Shown here: in pieces, positions 11,860 through 23,164 of the stretch
How the letters are laid out: each line of letters starts with the position of its first letter
Numbering within the stretch: position 1 is the stretch's first letter
Assembly (NCBI RefSeq): GCF_014898055.3
Contig: NW_023601754.1
Location: 48,601,013 to 48,665,012 of the forward strand
DNA from: Talpa occidentalis
Lineage: Eukaryota; Chordata; Mammalia; Eulipotyphla; Talpidae
Direction: 5' to 3'
DNA: 64,000 bases
Notes under the pieces: generated by a model
What the model saw: only the letters and a program-made list of their open reading frames with translations
Told to the model about the DNA's origin: nothing
The model's database searches: none
Made by a program: the position numbers and the translations under genes

Positions 11860-12341
11860 CCACGGGCAGAGCTTGCTCTGCATTGGGCCCAGCAGGGAGC
11901 CGTCACCATGCTTGTTCTGCACAATTTCCTAAGTCTGCAGGGGGCGGCCCTGCACTCCATCTTCCCTTTTCATATTGGGGTGGCGTCCCTGGGCAACATC
12001 ATCCTCTTCTTCCATAACATCTGCCCACTAATTTTCGGATACAGGCAGTAGTTCACACACACGATTCTCACCCACCTGGCTGTGGCCTGTGTCTTGGTGA
12101 TTCCTTCTATTTCGATTCCCCAAACAATGGCCACTTTGGTTCAAGGAGCCCCCTCTTGCTCTTGGGTGTAAAATTGCATGTTATGCGCACACTGTCCCGG
12201 AGCACGCTGTACTCCACCTGCTTCCTGAATGCCTCCCTGTTTTCCACTCACCCCAGGGAGAGTAGGGTGGATGATGCTCTGGGGAGGACTCCCCAAGTTC
12301 CCAGGTCCTTTCTGCTGCATCTGCCGGATATTCAGTTTCTT
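11860..12341 (+). pseudogene. V1R pseudogene 1, 5' half (unit A)
   Basis: V1R-like sequence on the strand opposite the intact gene. TM1 is seen as HIGVASLGNIILFFHNI before a stop codon at 12,049-12,051. TM2-like sequence (HTILTHLAVA), a TM3 start and the post-TM3 region follow in shifted frames. Homology continues up to the LINE-1 target site and resumes at 18,693. It is non-functional because of stops, frameshifts and the insertion. The B copy is at 39,715-40,605; C has lost this locus. Confidence 0.85.
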
Positions 12342-12530
12342 TTTTTTTTTTTTTTAAATATTAAATTTTATTTTTATATTCCCCCATACAATTGCAAACG
12401 CCCCATTCTGACCCCAATCCTTCCCCTCCCGCCCCCCACCCCCCAAAAAGTGTCTCTGGTTCATAGTTTTTTGTTGATTTTGATTTTCACTTTCTTATAT
12501 TCAATTTTCCTGGTCCCTTATTTAAGTTTT
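12342..12530 (-). other. LINE-1 3' UTR and poly(A)
   Basis: Short 3' UTR downstream of ORF2. The pyrimidine stretch at about 12,421-12,455 is a G-rich purine tract on the element's sense strand, a common LINE-1 3' UTR trait. The tail is an A-run on that strand. Confidence 0.85.
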
Positions 12531-15500
12531 CTAGATTCCTGCTATGAGTGAGACCATCCGGTATTTTTCTTTTTCTTTTTGGCTTATTTCGCTGAGCATG
12601 ATCCCTTCCAGCGCCATCCATGTTGCTGCAAATTGCATGTGTTTATCTTTTTTGAATGCTGAGTAATATTCCATGGTATATATGTACCACATCTTCTTGA
12701 TCCAGTCATCTATTTTTGGGCATTTGGGTTGTTTCCAAAGCTTAGCTATTGTAAACAGTGCTGCTATAAACATAGGAGTGCAGGTGCTCTTTGGAATTGA
12801 TGTTTCTGTGTCCTTTGGGTAAATACCTAGGAGTGGAATTGCTGGATCATATGGAAGCTCTATGTTTAGTAGGTCCAGAAATCTCCACACAGCTCTCCAT
12901 AGTGGTTGGACCAGTTTGCACTCCCACCAACAGTGCACAAGAGTTCCTTTTTCTCCACATCCTCGCCAACATTTGTTGTCGCTAGTTTTTTTGATATGTG
13001 CCATTCTCACTGGTGTGAGATGGTATCTCATGGTAGTTTTGATTTGCATTTCCCTGATGACAAGTGATGTTGAACATTTTTTCATATGTCTGTTGGCCAT
13101 TTGCATTTCCTCTTCAGAGAAGTTTCTTTTTAGCTCTTCTGCCCATTTTTTGACTGGATTATTTTCTTTGTTGTTGCTGAGTCTCATCAGCTCTTTGCAG
13201 ATTTTTGTGATCAGTCCTTCATCATTAGTGTTGGGTGCAAAAATGTTCTCCCAGTTGGTGGGGTTTCTCTTTGTTTTTGTTATTGTCTCTTTTGCTGTGC
13301 AGAAGCTCTTTAATCTGATGTAGTCCCAGCTGTTTATCTTTCTCTTCACTATCACTGCTTTGGGTGATGTGTCTGTAAAGATGTCTTTGATGTGCAAATC
13401 CCATAGTGTTTCGCCTATATTTCCTTCTATGTATTTTATGGTTTCAGGTCTTATGTCTAGTTCTTTAATCCATTTTGAGTTGATTTTTGTGTATGGTGTG
13501 AGGTAGTGGTCAAGCTTCATTCTTTTGCATGTAGCGACCCAGTTTTCCCAGCACCATTTATTGAACAAACTTTCTTTGCTCCAATGCATAGTCTTTGCTC
13601 CTTTGTCAAAGATTAGTTGACCATAAATCTGTGGGTTTATTTCTGGATTTTCTATTCGATTCCATTGGTCTGTATGTCTGTTCTTGTTCCAATACCATGC
13701 AGTTTTGATGATTATGGCTTTGTAGTAGAGTTTGAAGTCTGGGAGTGTGATGCCTCCATTTCCTTCTTTTTTTTCAGTAGAGCTTTGGCTATTCGGGGTT
13801 TTTGGTGATTCCATATGAATTTCATCAATAATTGTTCTATTTCTTTGAAGAATGCCATTGAGATTTTGATTGGAATAGCATTGAATCTGTATATTGCTTT
13901 TGGTAGGATGGCCATTTTAATAATGTTTATTCTTCCAATCCATGAGCAGGGGATGTCTTTCCATTTCTTTGTGTCTTCTTCTATTTCTTTTAACAGTGTT
14001 TTATAGTTTTCTTTGTATAGGTCCTTTACCTCTTTTGTTAGATTTATTCCCAAATATTTGATTTTTTTTGTTTCGATAATAAAAGGGGTGTTTTTTTTTA
14101 TTTCTTCTTCTTCAGATTTATTGTTTGTGTATAGGAAGGCTACTGACTTTTGCGTGTTGATTTTGTATCCTGCCACTTTACTGAATTGATTGATGAGTTG
14201 AATTAGTTTTTCTGTGGAGATTTTGGGGTTCTCTATGTATATTATCATATCATCTGCAAATAGTGATAGTTTGACTTCTTCTTTTCCTATTTGGATTCCT
14301 TGGATGTCTTTCTCTTGTCTTATTGCTCTGGCTAGGACTTCCAGTATTATATTGAAAAGCAGTGGTGAGAGTGGACATCCTTGTCTTGTTCCAGATCTTA
14401 ATGGAATTGCTTTCAGCTTTTCACCATTGAGAATGATACTGGCTGTTGGCTTGTCATAGATGGCCTTTATGATGTTAAGGTATGTTCCTTGTATCCCAAG
14501 AATTTCAAGGGCTTTTATCATGAATGGGTGTTGCACTTTGTCGAAAGCTTTCTCAGCATCTATTGATATTATCATATGGTTTTTATATTTCTTTTTGTTG
14601 ATGTGTTGGATAACGTTGATTGATTTTCGGATGTTAAACCATCCTTGTGCCCCTGGAATGAATCCAACTTGGTCGTGGTGAATTATCTTATGGATACATT
14701 GTTGGATTCTGATAGCTAAAATTTTATTGAGGATTTTTGCATCAGTGTTCATTAGGGAGATTGGCCTATAGTTTTCCTTTTTTGTGTTGTCCTTATTCGG
14801 TTTTGGTATTAGTGTAATATTGGCTTCATAGAACGTGTTTGGTATTGTCCCTTCCTTCTCAATTTTTTGGAAGAGTTTGTGAAGGATAGGCACTAATTCG
14901 TCTCTGAATGTTTGGTAGAATTCATTTGTAAATCCATCAGGTCCTGGGCTTTTGTTTTTGGGGAGGTTTTTAATTACCATTTCAATTTCGCTGCTTGTAA
15001 TTGGTCTGTTTAGGTGTTCTATTTCTTCTTTATCTAGCTTTGGGTGATTGTAGAGTTGTAGGAATTTGTCCATCTCCTCTAGATTGTTGAACTTGTTTCC
15101 ATATAACTGTTCATAGTAGTTACTGATTATTCTTTTGATTTCTGCCGTGTCCGTTGTGATTTCTCCTCTTTCATTTATGATTCTGTGTATTTGTGCTTTC
15201 TCCCTTTTTTCCTTTGTGAGCCTGGCTAGGGGTTTGTCTATTTTATTTATTTTTTCAAAGAACCAGCTCTTGGTTTCATTGATCTTTTGGATTGTTTTTT
15301 TAGTTTCAATTTCATTTATTTCTGCTTTGGTTTTTATTATTTCTTTTCTTCTACTGGTTCTGGGGTTTTTTTGTTGTTCTTTTTCTAGATCTTTGAGCTT
15401 CGAGATTAGGTTGTTTCTTTGAGTTCTTTCTTGTTTTTTGATGTGAGCTTCTATTGCTATATATTTTCCTCTTATTACTGCTTTTGCTGCATCCCATACA

Positions 15501-16357
15501 TTTAGGATATTGGTGTCCTCCTTGTCATTCAATTCAAAGAATTTTTTAATTTCTTCTTTGATCTCCTCGTTAGTCCAGTGGTCTTCCAGTAGTGTGGCTT
15601 TTAATCTCCATGAGGTAGGATAGTACCTTGCCTTCTTTTTATGATTTATTTCTAGTTTGATGCCTTCGTGGTCAGAAAAGATGGTTGGTATGATTTCAAT
15701 CTTGGTGTATCTGTTGATGTTTGTCTTGTGCCCCAGTATGTGATCGATCCTGGAGAATGATCCGTGTGCGCTTGAGAAAAATGTGTACTCCGTTTTTTTT
15801 GGGTTTAGTGTTCTATAGATGTCTGTTAAGCCCAAATGCTCTAGGTCCTTATTTAGAGCTTTAGTTTCTTTACTTATTTTTTGTCTTGTTGATCTATCCA
15901 TTGTTGATAGTGGTGTGTTGAAGTCTCCCACTACATATGTGTTTTCTCTGATGTCTGTTTTCAGAGAGGACAACAGTTGTCTGATATATTTTGGTGCTCT
16001 TTCGTTTGGTGAGTATATGTTAATGAGTGTTATTTCTTCTTGAAGTATTGTCCCCTTAATCATAATGTAGTGACCATTGGGGTCTCTTTTTATTTTTTTG
16101 AGTTTGAAGTCTGTTTTATCTGATATAAGTATAGCTGTTCCTGCTTTCTTTTTTGGCCCATTTGCTTGTAGGATTGTTTTCCATCCTTTGACTTTGAGCC
16201 TATTTTTATCTTTTGTAGCTAAATGTGTTTCCTGGAGACAGCAAAAGGTTGGGTTTTGTTTCTTAATCCAGGCTGCAACTCTGTGTCTTTTTATTGAAGA
16301 GTTTAGTCCATTTACATTTAGAGTTAATATTGATATGTTAGCATCTGTATTTGCCAT
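12531..16357 (-). pseudogene. LINE-1 ORF2 (endonuclease/reverse transcriptase), frameshifted
   Basis: ORF2 protein nicks target DNA and reverse-transcribes LINE-1 RNA. The first frame (16,357 down to 13,712, 881 residues) has the AP-type endonuclease with Asn14, Glu43, Asp145/Asn147 and Asp229/His230, then the reverse transcriptase with its FADD catalytic motif near residue 700. The second frame (13,814 down to 12,531) begins around [14 protein letters not shown] and includes the Cys/His-rich C-terminal region ([13 protein letters not shown]). The two frames overlap at an eight-base homopolymer (T on plus, 13,767-13,774), the likely site of a one-base slip. The total span of 3,827 bases is one short of the usual 1,275 codons plus stop. 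I saw no other break. A sequencing or assembly indel is possible. Confidence 0.93.
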
Positions 16358-16432
16358 TATGTTTGTCTTTCCTTTGATTTTATTTATTTATTCCTTTAAT
16401 AACTTTTTTTTTTTTTTGGTCTTCTTTCGTTG

Positions 16433-17461
16433 TTATTCGTCCCTCTGAGGTTCTGGCTTTAGGATTCCTTGTAGTATTTTTTGGAGTGGGGGTTTAGTTG
16501 CAGTGAAATTCCGGAGTTTCTCTTTGTCTGGGAAGGTCCATATTCTTTCTTCATGGAGGAAAGAGAGCTTTGCGGGATAGAGTATTCTTGGTTGGCATCT
16601 GTTTTCTTGGAGTCTGTTGACTATGTCCCTCCACTCTCTCCTTGCCCGTAGTGTTTCTTCAGAGAAGTCTGATGTCAGCCTGATTGGTTTTCCTTTGAAT
16701 GTTATCTGTTTCTTCCCTCTTGTCAGCTTCATTATTTTTTCCTTGTCCTGGATTCTTGGGAGCTTTACTATTATGTGTCTTGCTGTGTTTTTCCTTTCGT
16801 CGTGGAAGTTTGGTGTTCTTCTTGCTTCTTGTATATCAATTTTCAGCTCCTTCTTTGCATTTGGGAAGTTCTCTTCAATTATATCCATGAATATTTTCTC
16901 TGTTCCTACATCTCTCTCCTCTCCTTCTGGAATTCCTATAACTCTTATATTTCCTTTCCTCATGGAGTCAGATAGTTCCCGAAGTCTTTCTTCATTCTTT
17001 TTCCTTCGTACTTCTCTTTCCTTTTCTGTTTTGGTTCTTTTTATTTCTGTGTCTTCAAGATTACTTATTCGTTCTTCCATTTCATCTATTCTGCTTTCAT
17101 TGCTTTTCCCAGAGTTCTTTAGTTCCTCCATTAATTCTTTGATCTCCTGCATTTCTCTTACTTCCCTCTTTAGGGACTCAATTTCCTTCTTCTGATCTAT
17201 CACTTTTTTAATCATGGCAATTTTAAATTCTCTTTCTGGAAGGCTCAGAAGTTCTTCCAAGTTGCTGTCGTTGCAATCTGGGGAGTGGTTTTCTTTTTGT
17301 GGTGTGCTTCTTTCCTGAGGAGTTGTTAGGTTGCGTGTGGTTCTTCTACTCCCTACTGTCTGTTTTCTAATTTGTCGTATGCGTTGGGACACTGTGTTGC
17401 TCGGACTGACTGACATCTTGGGTGAACTTCTCCGGTCCCCTCTGGCTCTTCCAGGAGCCAT
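16433..17461 (-). CDS. LINE-1 ORF1 protein (RNA-binding chaperone), intact
   Basis: ORF1 protein forms trimers that coat LINE-1 RNA in cytoplasmic particles. The frame of 342 residues is open from end to end, close to the usual length. Residues 1-60 are basic and Ser/Thr-rich. About 75-165 is a charged heptad-like coiled coil (KKEIESLKREVREMQEIKEL). The RNA-recognition domain starts near NIRVIGIPEGEE (about 171), and the C-terminal domain includes RREWRDIVNRLQE and ILYPAKLSFLHE. It starts 75 bases before ORF2, a spacing typical of bicistronic LINE-1 RNA. Transcription would come from the internal promoter in the adjoining 5' UTR. Confidence 0.95.
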   Translation of the reverse strand: MAPGRARGDRRSSPKMSVSPSNTVSQRIRQIRKQTVGSRRTTRNLTTPQERSTPQKENHSPDCNDSNLEELLSLPEREFKIAMIKKVIDQKKEIESLKREVREMQEIKELMEELKNSGKSNESRIDEMEERISNLEDTEIKRTKTEKEREVRRKKNEERLRELSDSMRKGNIRVIGIPEGEERDVGTEKIFMDIIEENFPNAKKELKIDIQEARRTPNFHDERKNTARHIIVKLPRIQDKEKIMKLTRGKKQITFKGKPIRLTSDFSEETLRARREWRDIVNRLQENRCQPRILYPAKLSFLHEERIWTFPDKEKLRNFTATKPPLQKILQGILKPEPQRDE

Positions 17462-18692
17462 CTCTGTCTTCTGGGGGAGCTTTCTGCTGGTTTTAGGCAG
17501 TTTTTACTGAAGAAATGTCCCTGTTCTCAAATGGCGAAGCGGGATGCAGTCCCTGTGCCTCCGGTTTCAGGCACACTCTTCTGCGCACCCGGTCTGCCCC
17601 GGACGTGGGTGCCTGCTCCCTCTGTGGGCTCAGACTGCTGGTTGGAAGGGGCCTGGCGTGGAATAACTTCCCGGCTGGCCACTGGGTCCTCCAGAAGCCT
17701 TCTGCCCTTTTCAAGCAGTCTTAAGAAATTTCCTGTTTTATGGGGTGTTAGTGACTTTTTTTTCCTGGTCGCTAGGTGGCGCCAGAGATCTCTCCTATTG
17801 TCCTTGGGGGGCTGTTTTTCGCCTCCCCCCACCCCGTGGGACAGGGAGCAGAGCGGGAATGGTAGGGTACACCTCAACAGCTTTGGGGTGCTGTGTCTGC
17901 CTTGTGCCCCACCATCGTGGAGAACCCACGCCCCGAATTTTCGTGCCCCAGGTCTCAGTTCAAAGCCCTCAGTTCCAGGACGCGGGCTGTAGCCCAGTTC
18001 AGTGGCGCGGGAATGGCGCCTTTTGCACTGCTCCCGTGCCTGGGCGCCTGGTTCCTGCTTACTCAGGGAGGGACCTTCACCTCAGTGAGGACCTCCGCAC
18101 GTCTCCCCACAAGCCTAGGTCGTCTCCCCGCAAGCCTAGGTCGCAGGCGCGGGGACCTGGGCAGCCGCAATCCCGGTCTGCACTTGCTTTTCAAGCGCGC
18201 CCCGAGTGCGCCGCTCTCCGCGCAAGCTTACCGGCGGCCCGGGCTGTGTGCGCGTCTCCCGGGGTCTTTGTCCTTCTCTAATGGCGCCCGGAGCCGTTCG
18301 CTCACCGCCGCGGCGGATCCTGCAGGGTTCGCCTCAGCTCCCGTTCACGGGGTGTGGTGGCTGCCATAGTTCCTTTCCACTCACAGTCCCGCTTGCTGCG
18401 TCGTTTGTTCTTGTGGGCCGTTTTGGTTTGTTGTTTTCCTCCTCTCTGCGGGTCGGAGAGTGCCGCCTCTGTGGGCGCGGGAGGGGAGCAGGGTTCTGCG
18501 CTTCCCTCCCTTCTGGTCCTCTTTTATGGCCACTTTCTTCTTCGGGTAGTTTGCTGGAGTCACCCGTTTATCTTCCGTATCCCAGTTCTCACTGGGACCT
18601 GCCGCTTTTCCTCCCTATTCACTTTTTTTAATGGGAGATCTTACTCGCAGCGTCTCCTCGCCGCCATGTTGCTCCGCCCACTCCCTGTTCCT
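17462..18692 (-). promoter_or_regulatory. LINE-1 5' UTR with internal promoter
   Basis: About 1.2 kb, GC-rich, running to the 5' end of the element. Within the first 30 bases of the sense strand is CAACATGGCGGC (complement of about 18,660-18,675), which resembles the YY1 site found at the same place in other mammalian LINE-1s. A 21-base tandem duplication (CGTCTCCCC..CAAGCCTAGGT twice) lies at about 18,099-18,140. Several open frames run on the plus strand here; I treat them as chance frames. Confidence 0.8.
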
Positions 18693-19156
18693 GGATATTC
18701 AGTTTCTTAATTAATGTCTATACACCTGTGAAAGTCACTGGTCCAAGGAGTATGATCAATGACACTGACCCCATGGCGAGGTGGTACTGCTCGTCCTCAG
18801 GGGTCAGCCATGCCAGTGTGGTCCTGTGGTCAATGCCTGATGCCGTCTTCATCGGCCTCATGGCCTGGACCAGCATCTCCATGGCCCTCCTCCTGCGCAG
18901 ACAATGGCAGAGGATGCAGTGCCTCCAACCCTCAGACCAGGGCTACCCCGCCCGGAGACCAGGGCCACCCTCACCATCACAGGCTGACGGTCCTCTTTGT
19001 CAGCTTCTACCTCTGATTACTACTTTCGTGCTATGTGTGGCTGCCTTCTAACACACTAGTCTGCGGTTGATATAGCTGTCCAATTCCCTACTCTCTGCCC
19101 CTTCCTCATGGACCTTGAGGTCTCCAGATGGGAAGGCTCTGCTCCTGAACTGTTAG
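18693..19156 (+). pseudogene. V1R pseudogene 1, 3' half (unit A)
   Basis: Continuation of the split pseudogene after the LINE-1. TM4 end, loop 2 (VKVTGPRSMINDTDP) and TM5 (VVLWSMPDAVFIGLM) are readable in a frame beginning at about 18,728. The TM6 region is then shifted by indels. The end corresponds to the stop region of the other copies. The plus-strand reading direction continues that of the 5' half. Confidence 0.85.
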
Positions 19157-20120
19157 GAATGGGCTCAGCATCATATCACCCCTAATCCTAACCATTTTTC
19201 CTGTACCTGTTACACCCATGTACAGGACTGTGCATAAACACCTGCATCATCCTCACAGAATTCAGGTGTCCCTTCATCCCTGTGCCGCTGACCTGCTTAA
19301 CTCCCAGCCCCTTCCCTTCTGGTGGCCCTGATGAATGTTTATTGTCTGAGAGCGTGGTTTAGATTAGTCCTATCATGAATGTCCTTGCATTCCGCAGAGA
19401 GTAAGATCATACAGTGTTTTTTTCATGTGACTTTCTGTAATGAGACCTGTGGGCCAGTTCTGTTCATTAGTTGCAGATGTCAGGGTTTTACTATCTTCAG
19501 AGCGGTGTAGTAGTCCCCCGAGTGTGGTGTCTCAGCTTCTTTTTTTTTTTTTTAAAGATGTATTTATTTATTTATACAAGCACTGGGTACAGTCAGAAGC
19601 ACGGGAGGGTGAGAGAATTCACCAGAGCCAGAGCAGGGAACAGAACAAGCAGATGGACGAAATACGCTGCTGAGGGGAGCAGCGGGTGGTAGGAGAGGTC
19701 TGCGCGCCATGTGGGACCCTCGCCGGTGGCCGGGGATCGAACAGGCGCTGCAACAGCTGCAGACAGCTTCGCAACCCAGCGCTCAACCACTGCGCCACCA
19801 GGGGAGATCCCTGTCCCATCTTCTTTATCTGTCCATCTGTTGTGAGGACCTGGTTGTTTCTCACTCTGGGCTACTGCATGTCCTTGCAGGGAACCTGGAA
19901 GTGCTTCAATGTGTCTGCTTTTGTGTATTCATGTCCTTCAGATTTTCAGCAATGGTCGCTGGCTCTGCAGGAAATTCTTTTCTTAGCACAATGCAGCCTT
20001 TCCCAGCTTTTTCCGTGACAGTCCCCTCATTTCTGTTCCCGCCAAAAATGTTTGAGGGTCTCTGCACATCATTGATAACTCCCCTTCCTGGACTTTCATT
20101 ACAGCCCACCTCACAACATA
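19157..20120 (-). mobile_element. Old LINE-1-like remnant downstream of pseudogene 1 (split by a SINE)
   Basis: Text such as GAATGTCCTTGCATTCCGCA, AAGATCATACAGTG and CTTTATCTGTCCATCTGTTG resembles the degenerate 3' part of old LINE-1 elements read on the minus strand. The same sequence follows pseudogene 2 at 24,160-24,565 and 59,000-59,330, so both pseudogenes carry one ancestral flank. A SINE interrupts it at 19,542. Confidence 0.6.
19542..19811 (-). mobile_element. tRNA-derived SINE, unit A only
   Basis: Minus-strand copy. The T-run and (ATTT)n at the left are its tail; GGGGATCGAACAGG at about 19,732 is the complement of box B and CACTGCGCCACC near 19,790 that of box A. It is flanked by imperfect 14-base repeats (TGTCTCAGCTTCTT at 19,528 and TGTCCCATCTTCTT at 19,812). 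Unit B has the empty site at 40,990-41,003, so insertion came after the duplication. Confidence 0.9.
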
Positions 20121-20840
20121 CTAAAATTTAGGAGATAAAAAGGGTGTAATCTTCTGAGAAGTTTCTTCTGAAGAAGCCTCCCGTTGGCCTCACCCCAAAT
20201 TTGACCTGCCCACATGGTCCAAGTTGACCATCTTTTGAGTAAAACTGTCTGCTACCAAATGGAACAGTTTCCACAAAGGTCAAACCACTGAACTAATGCT
20301 GGAAGCAGATTTCACTTATACACACAGAGTTTCTTCACATTCCAAGCCAGTTTTTCAACAGCAAATCTACGTTTAACGTACACAAATACATTAAAAAACC
20401 GAAAAGTTCATTTGGGCTCATGGTAGCCAGAGCCCCAGAAGCCACCTTCCCCCTCGGGTGACTAACCACGGATGCTCCGTCTCCTGACTCACTCAACAAA
20501 TGTGTTAGAAGCATGGGGAGGGACACCCCACAACCCAGAAATCAGCCATCTCTAAATAGCTTCTGCCACCTGCTGTATCAAGACAAAACATAGTGTAGTG
20601 CACAAGACTTTCAGTGGAAGGAACGTCAATCATCTGTGTGCAGCAGGAAGGACTAAGAATGCGTGTCCACATCAAGCACCTGACGTTGCCTATAGCCTCA
20701 CTGAAAGGCCCAGCCTAGCAGGGCTAGGCCAGAGAAGATGCCTGTGGCCTGAATGTCCACCCCTAGTCTACAGCACCTTCCGGTGGTTCCCACAGGAAAG
20801 AGAGGTAGGACCAGGCGAGTTGGAGGAAAAGACCAAACCC
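20121..20840. other. Unrecognised segment between pseudogene 1 and GC-rich block
   Basis: Collinear with B 41,300-42,000 and absent from C. No conserved long frame and no repeat family recognised. Confidence 0.5.
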
Positions 20841-23160
20841 AATGGAGATGAAGGCTACCCCTGTCACCTCCCCACCAGCCTCACGCCACGTCTGTGTCAC
20901 GTGTCTTCTTCCAGGCCCCCGAGTCCCAGACCGAGAAGCAAGTGCAGCTTCTTCACGTCTCGGCACCACGTGCCTCCTTGGGGCTCCTCCTTCCTTCCTC
21001 TCCTGCCTCCTCTCCAGGCACCTCCTGCCTGCTCAGTGCCACACTTGCCTGGGTGGGGCAGGGAACCTGGAATCTCCCCTTTCCCTGGGTCCCGCCTGTG
21101 ACCCCTGGAATTGAGGCTGGGGAGCAGCACCCTTGTGCAATGAGAACTTCTTGTTTGGAGAGAGAACAGGGAAGGGGTAGGCCCTGGGCACCCGCCAATC
21201 CCTGCATACACCTGAGCCTGCTGAGCAGAGGCAGCCCCGATGCCTTGCCCCCTTCACTGCGGGTGGGGGTATATGGGGTGAGGACATTGCCGTTGATGCA
21301 GGGCCCTGCAGACACGTCCCTGCGGGAAGTGACAGTGACGGGTCTGTGGGGAGGGCAGCAGGCCTGACCCTGTAACTCAGCGCCTGCGGTTCCCTCCCCA
21401 CAAGCTCAGAGCAGTGCGGCCAGGTGAGCAGCAGCCAGAGGGAGGGGAAGGGGCTTCGCCCTGGGGCACGGCTGCCTTTGTGCAGGGCCCAGGCACCCCA
21501 GGGCCCACCACACCCCTCTGCTGGTGAGGGTGGTAGGTGCTGGCGAGACCAGGGGGCCCAACCCGGGCTCTCCACACCCCTGGGAACGGGTCCAGCCCAG
21601 GAGAAAGGAGGTCTGGATCCCTTGGGGTGTGGGCCCAGCAGCCCAACCCTGGGTGGGGACCCGGGGTTGAGATGGGGTATCCAGGGGAGCCCTGCCCTTG
21701 ACTGTGGCTTCGGGGTCTTTTCTCAGAACTGTGGGGTCCCCCGTCAGGGCATGCCGGGGTGCGGGCTCAGGGAGCAGAAGCCCCTGCCCTGCCGCCCCAC
21801 ACGGGAACCCTGGTGGGGGAGGGAGCAGGGTGCAGGCGGGAGCTGGGGTGTCCTGTCTTGCAGGGGAGACCCTCAGCTGCTCGGGCGGGGCCAGGGCTGT
21901 GGTCCCCGAGCCTTTCTCTTATTTTCCCATAACTCCTGCTTCGAGAGGGACACGAGCGACGACCCTCATTTTTCACGGGAACGTCTTGGGGTCCTGACCT
22001 CCACCGTCCATCCTGTGCGCCTGCGTCGGGGTCTCTGGTCTGTCCTTGTCCTCGGCCCAGCCCTCCTTTGGCGTCTCCCCTGGCTGGGGGTCTGGGGGGG
22101 CAGGTGGCCTCAGGAGACAGTCTGGGGCTCGTGCATGAGGGGCAGGGGCTGGTACCCGCGTCGCTCTGTGCTCAGCCTCCTGGTTCTGAGGGGTCCCTGG
22201 AGTCCCCGCTGGCCCAGAAAGGTCCCGTCCGTGGTGGGGGAGGCGGCCGTGGACAGAGACACTCAGGTGCAGCCCCTCCGGGCTCAGGGCTGTGTCTGCT
22301 GTCGTGCGCCACGCTGGCCCCCCCGCACCCGTGCCTTCCCTGGGTGCTGGGGTGGGGGACCCTGAACTTCCTGCCTGACGAGGGTCCCCTGTTCAGTGAG
22401 GACGTGACTCCCACACCTGCGCAGGGACCCGGCCGGGTCAGCCCCGTCCCTCCCAGGCTGGGTGACCAGACCCACCTGGAGTCGGGGAGCAGGCCTGGAA
22501 CCCCGCCAGGAGCGCCCCGAGGAGGGCAGTGATGCGCCAGGCTGTGTCGGGCTCATGGGAAGAGCCTGGGCTGTGCTCAGTGGACAGTGAGGGGGCGGCC
22601 AGCGCTCAGGGCGGGCTCAGAGACTGCACTGCCCCAGCCAGGACCGGCCCTTGGCATGTCCAGACCGCCCGGGCAGGAGACCCTGGTGTCTGGGGGCGCG
22701 GGCTCGCCTCTGTGTCCCCGTGAGGAGTCTCGGGGCTCTCGGGTCCGCAGCCGGAATCCGCGGCTCTGAGCCTCTGTCTGGTGTTTCAGCTCCGGCTGCT
22801 GCTGACCCGGCGCCGGGAGGACGCAGCCGGCGCGCGTGGCCTGTCCTGTGCTCACCCGAGCTCCGCCGAGTCTCCCTCTCCGTGTGTCGTTCTCTGGTCC
22901 CCAAGAGCGGGTCCAGGGTCAGGGACCTCACGTGCCGGGGGAGTCGGGATGGAGACAGCAGCAGGAGCAAGCTGAGTGGGCGATGTCCGGCCGAGGTCCC
23001 CTCCCCAAAGGGAAGCTAGAGCTCAGGGGACTTGCTCCAGGACATGCCCTGTGACAGAGGGGTCCCGATGTAGGGGTCCCGCGTGGCTGCCCTCACCCGG
23101 GCACACCACAGGGCTCTCTCCCCATCTCCCCAGTGCCCTGCCCTGGGCCCCGCAGCAGCA
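20841..23160. other. GC-rich block, no gene recognised (unit A)
   Basis: Strongly G+C-rich DNA with many CpG. It is retained in B (42,001-44,735) and partly in C (56,455-57,935). Long open frames occur on both strands (for example 21,424-22,365 plus), as expected from stop-poor composition. They are not kept in frame between units, so I do not call them genes. The block leads directly into pseudogene 2. Confidence 0.55.
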
Positions 23161-23164
23161 CAGG

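Larger units (their letters stand above)
12326..18708 (-). mobile_element. Full-length young LINE-1 inserted in V1R pseudogene 1
   Basis: Complete LINE-1 in minus orientation: poly(A) (T-run about 12,338-12,355), G-rich 3' UTR, ORF2, ORF1 and a GC-rich 5' UTR ending at about 18,692. It is bounded by a perfect 16-base target-site duplication (GGATATTCAGTTTCTT at 12,326-12,341 and 18,693-18,708). The bases after the right copy are AATTAA, so the inferred nick TTCTT/AA fits the LINE-1 endonuclease preference. Unit B carries the unoccupied site at 40,168-40,183 with one base difference. The length and exact flanks indicate recent target-primed insertion without 5' truncation. One ORF2 frameshift probably leaves it unable to move on its own. 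Confidence 0.97.

Noticed and set aside
17531..18631. Overlapping plus-strand frames in the LINE-1 5' UTR, possibly like primate antisense ORF0
   Set aside because: No sequence resemblance or start context that I can support; GC-rich composition explains them.
21424..22365. 313-codon plus-strand frame in the GC-rich block
   Set aside because: Stop codons are rare in such GC-rich DNA. The frame is not preserved in B or C, and the translation is low-complexity Gly/Pro/Arg-rich.
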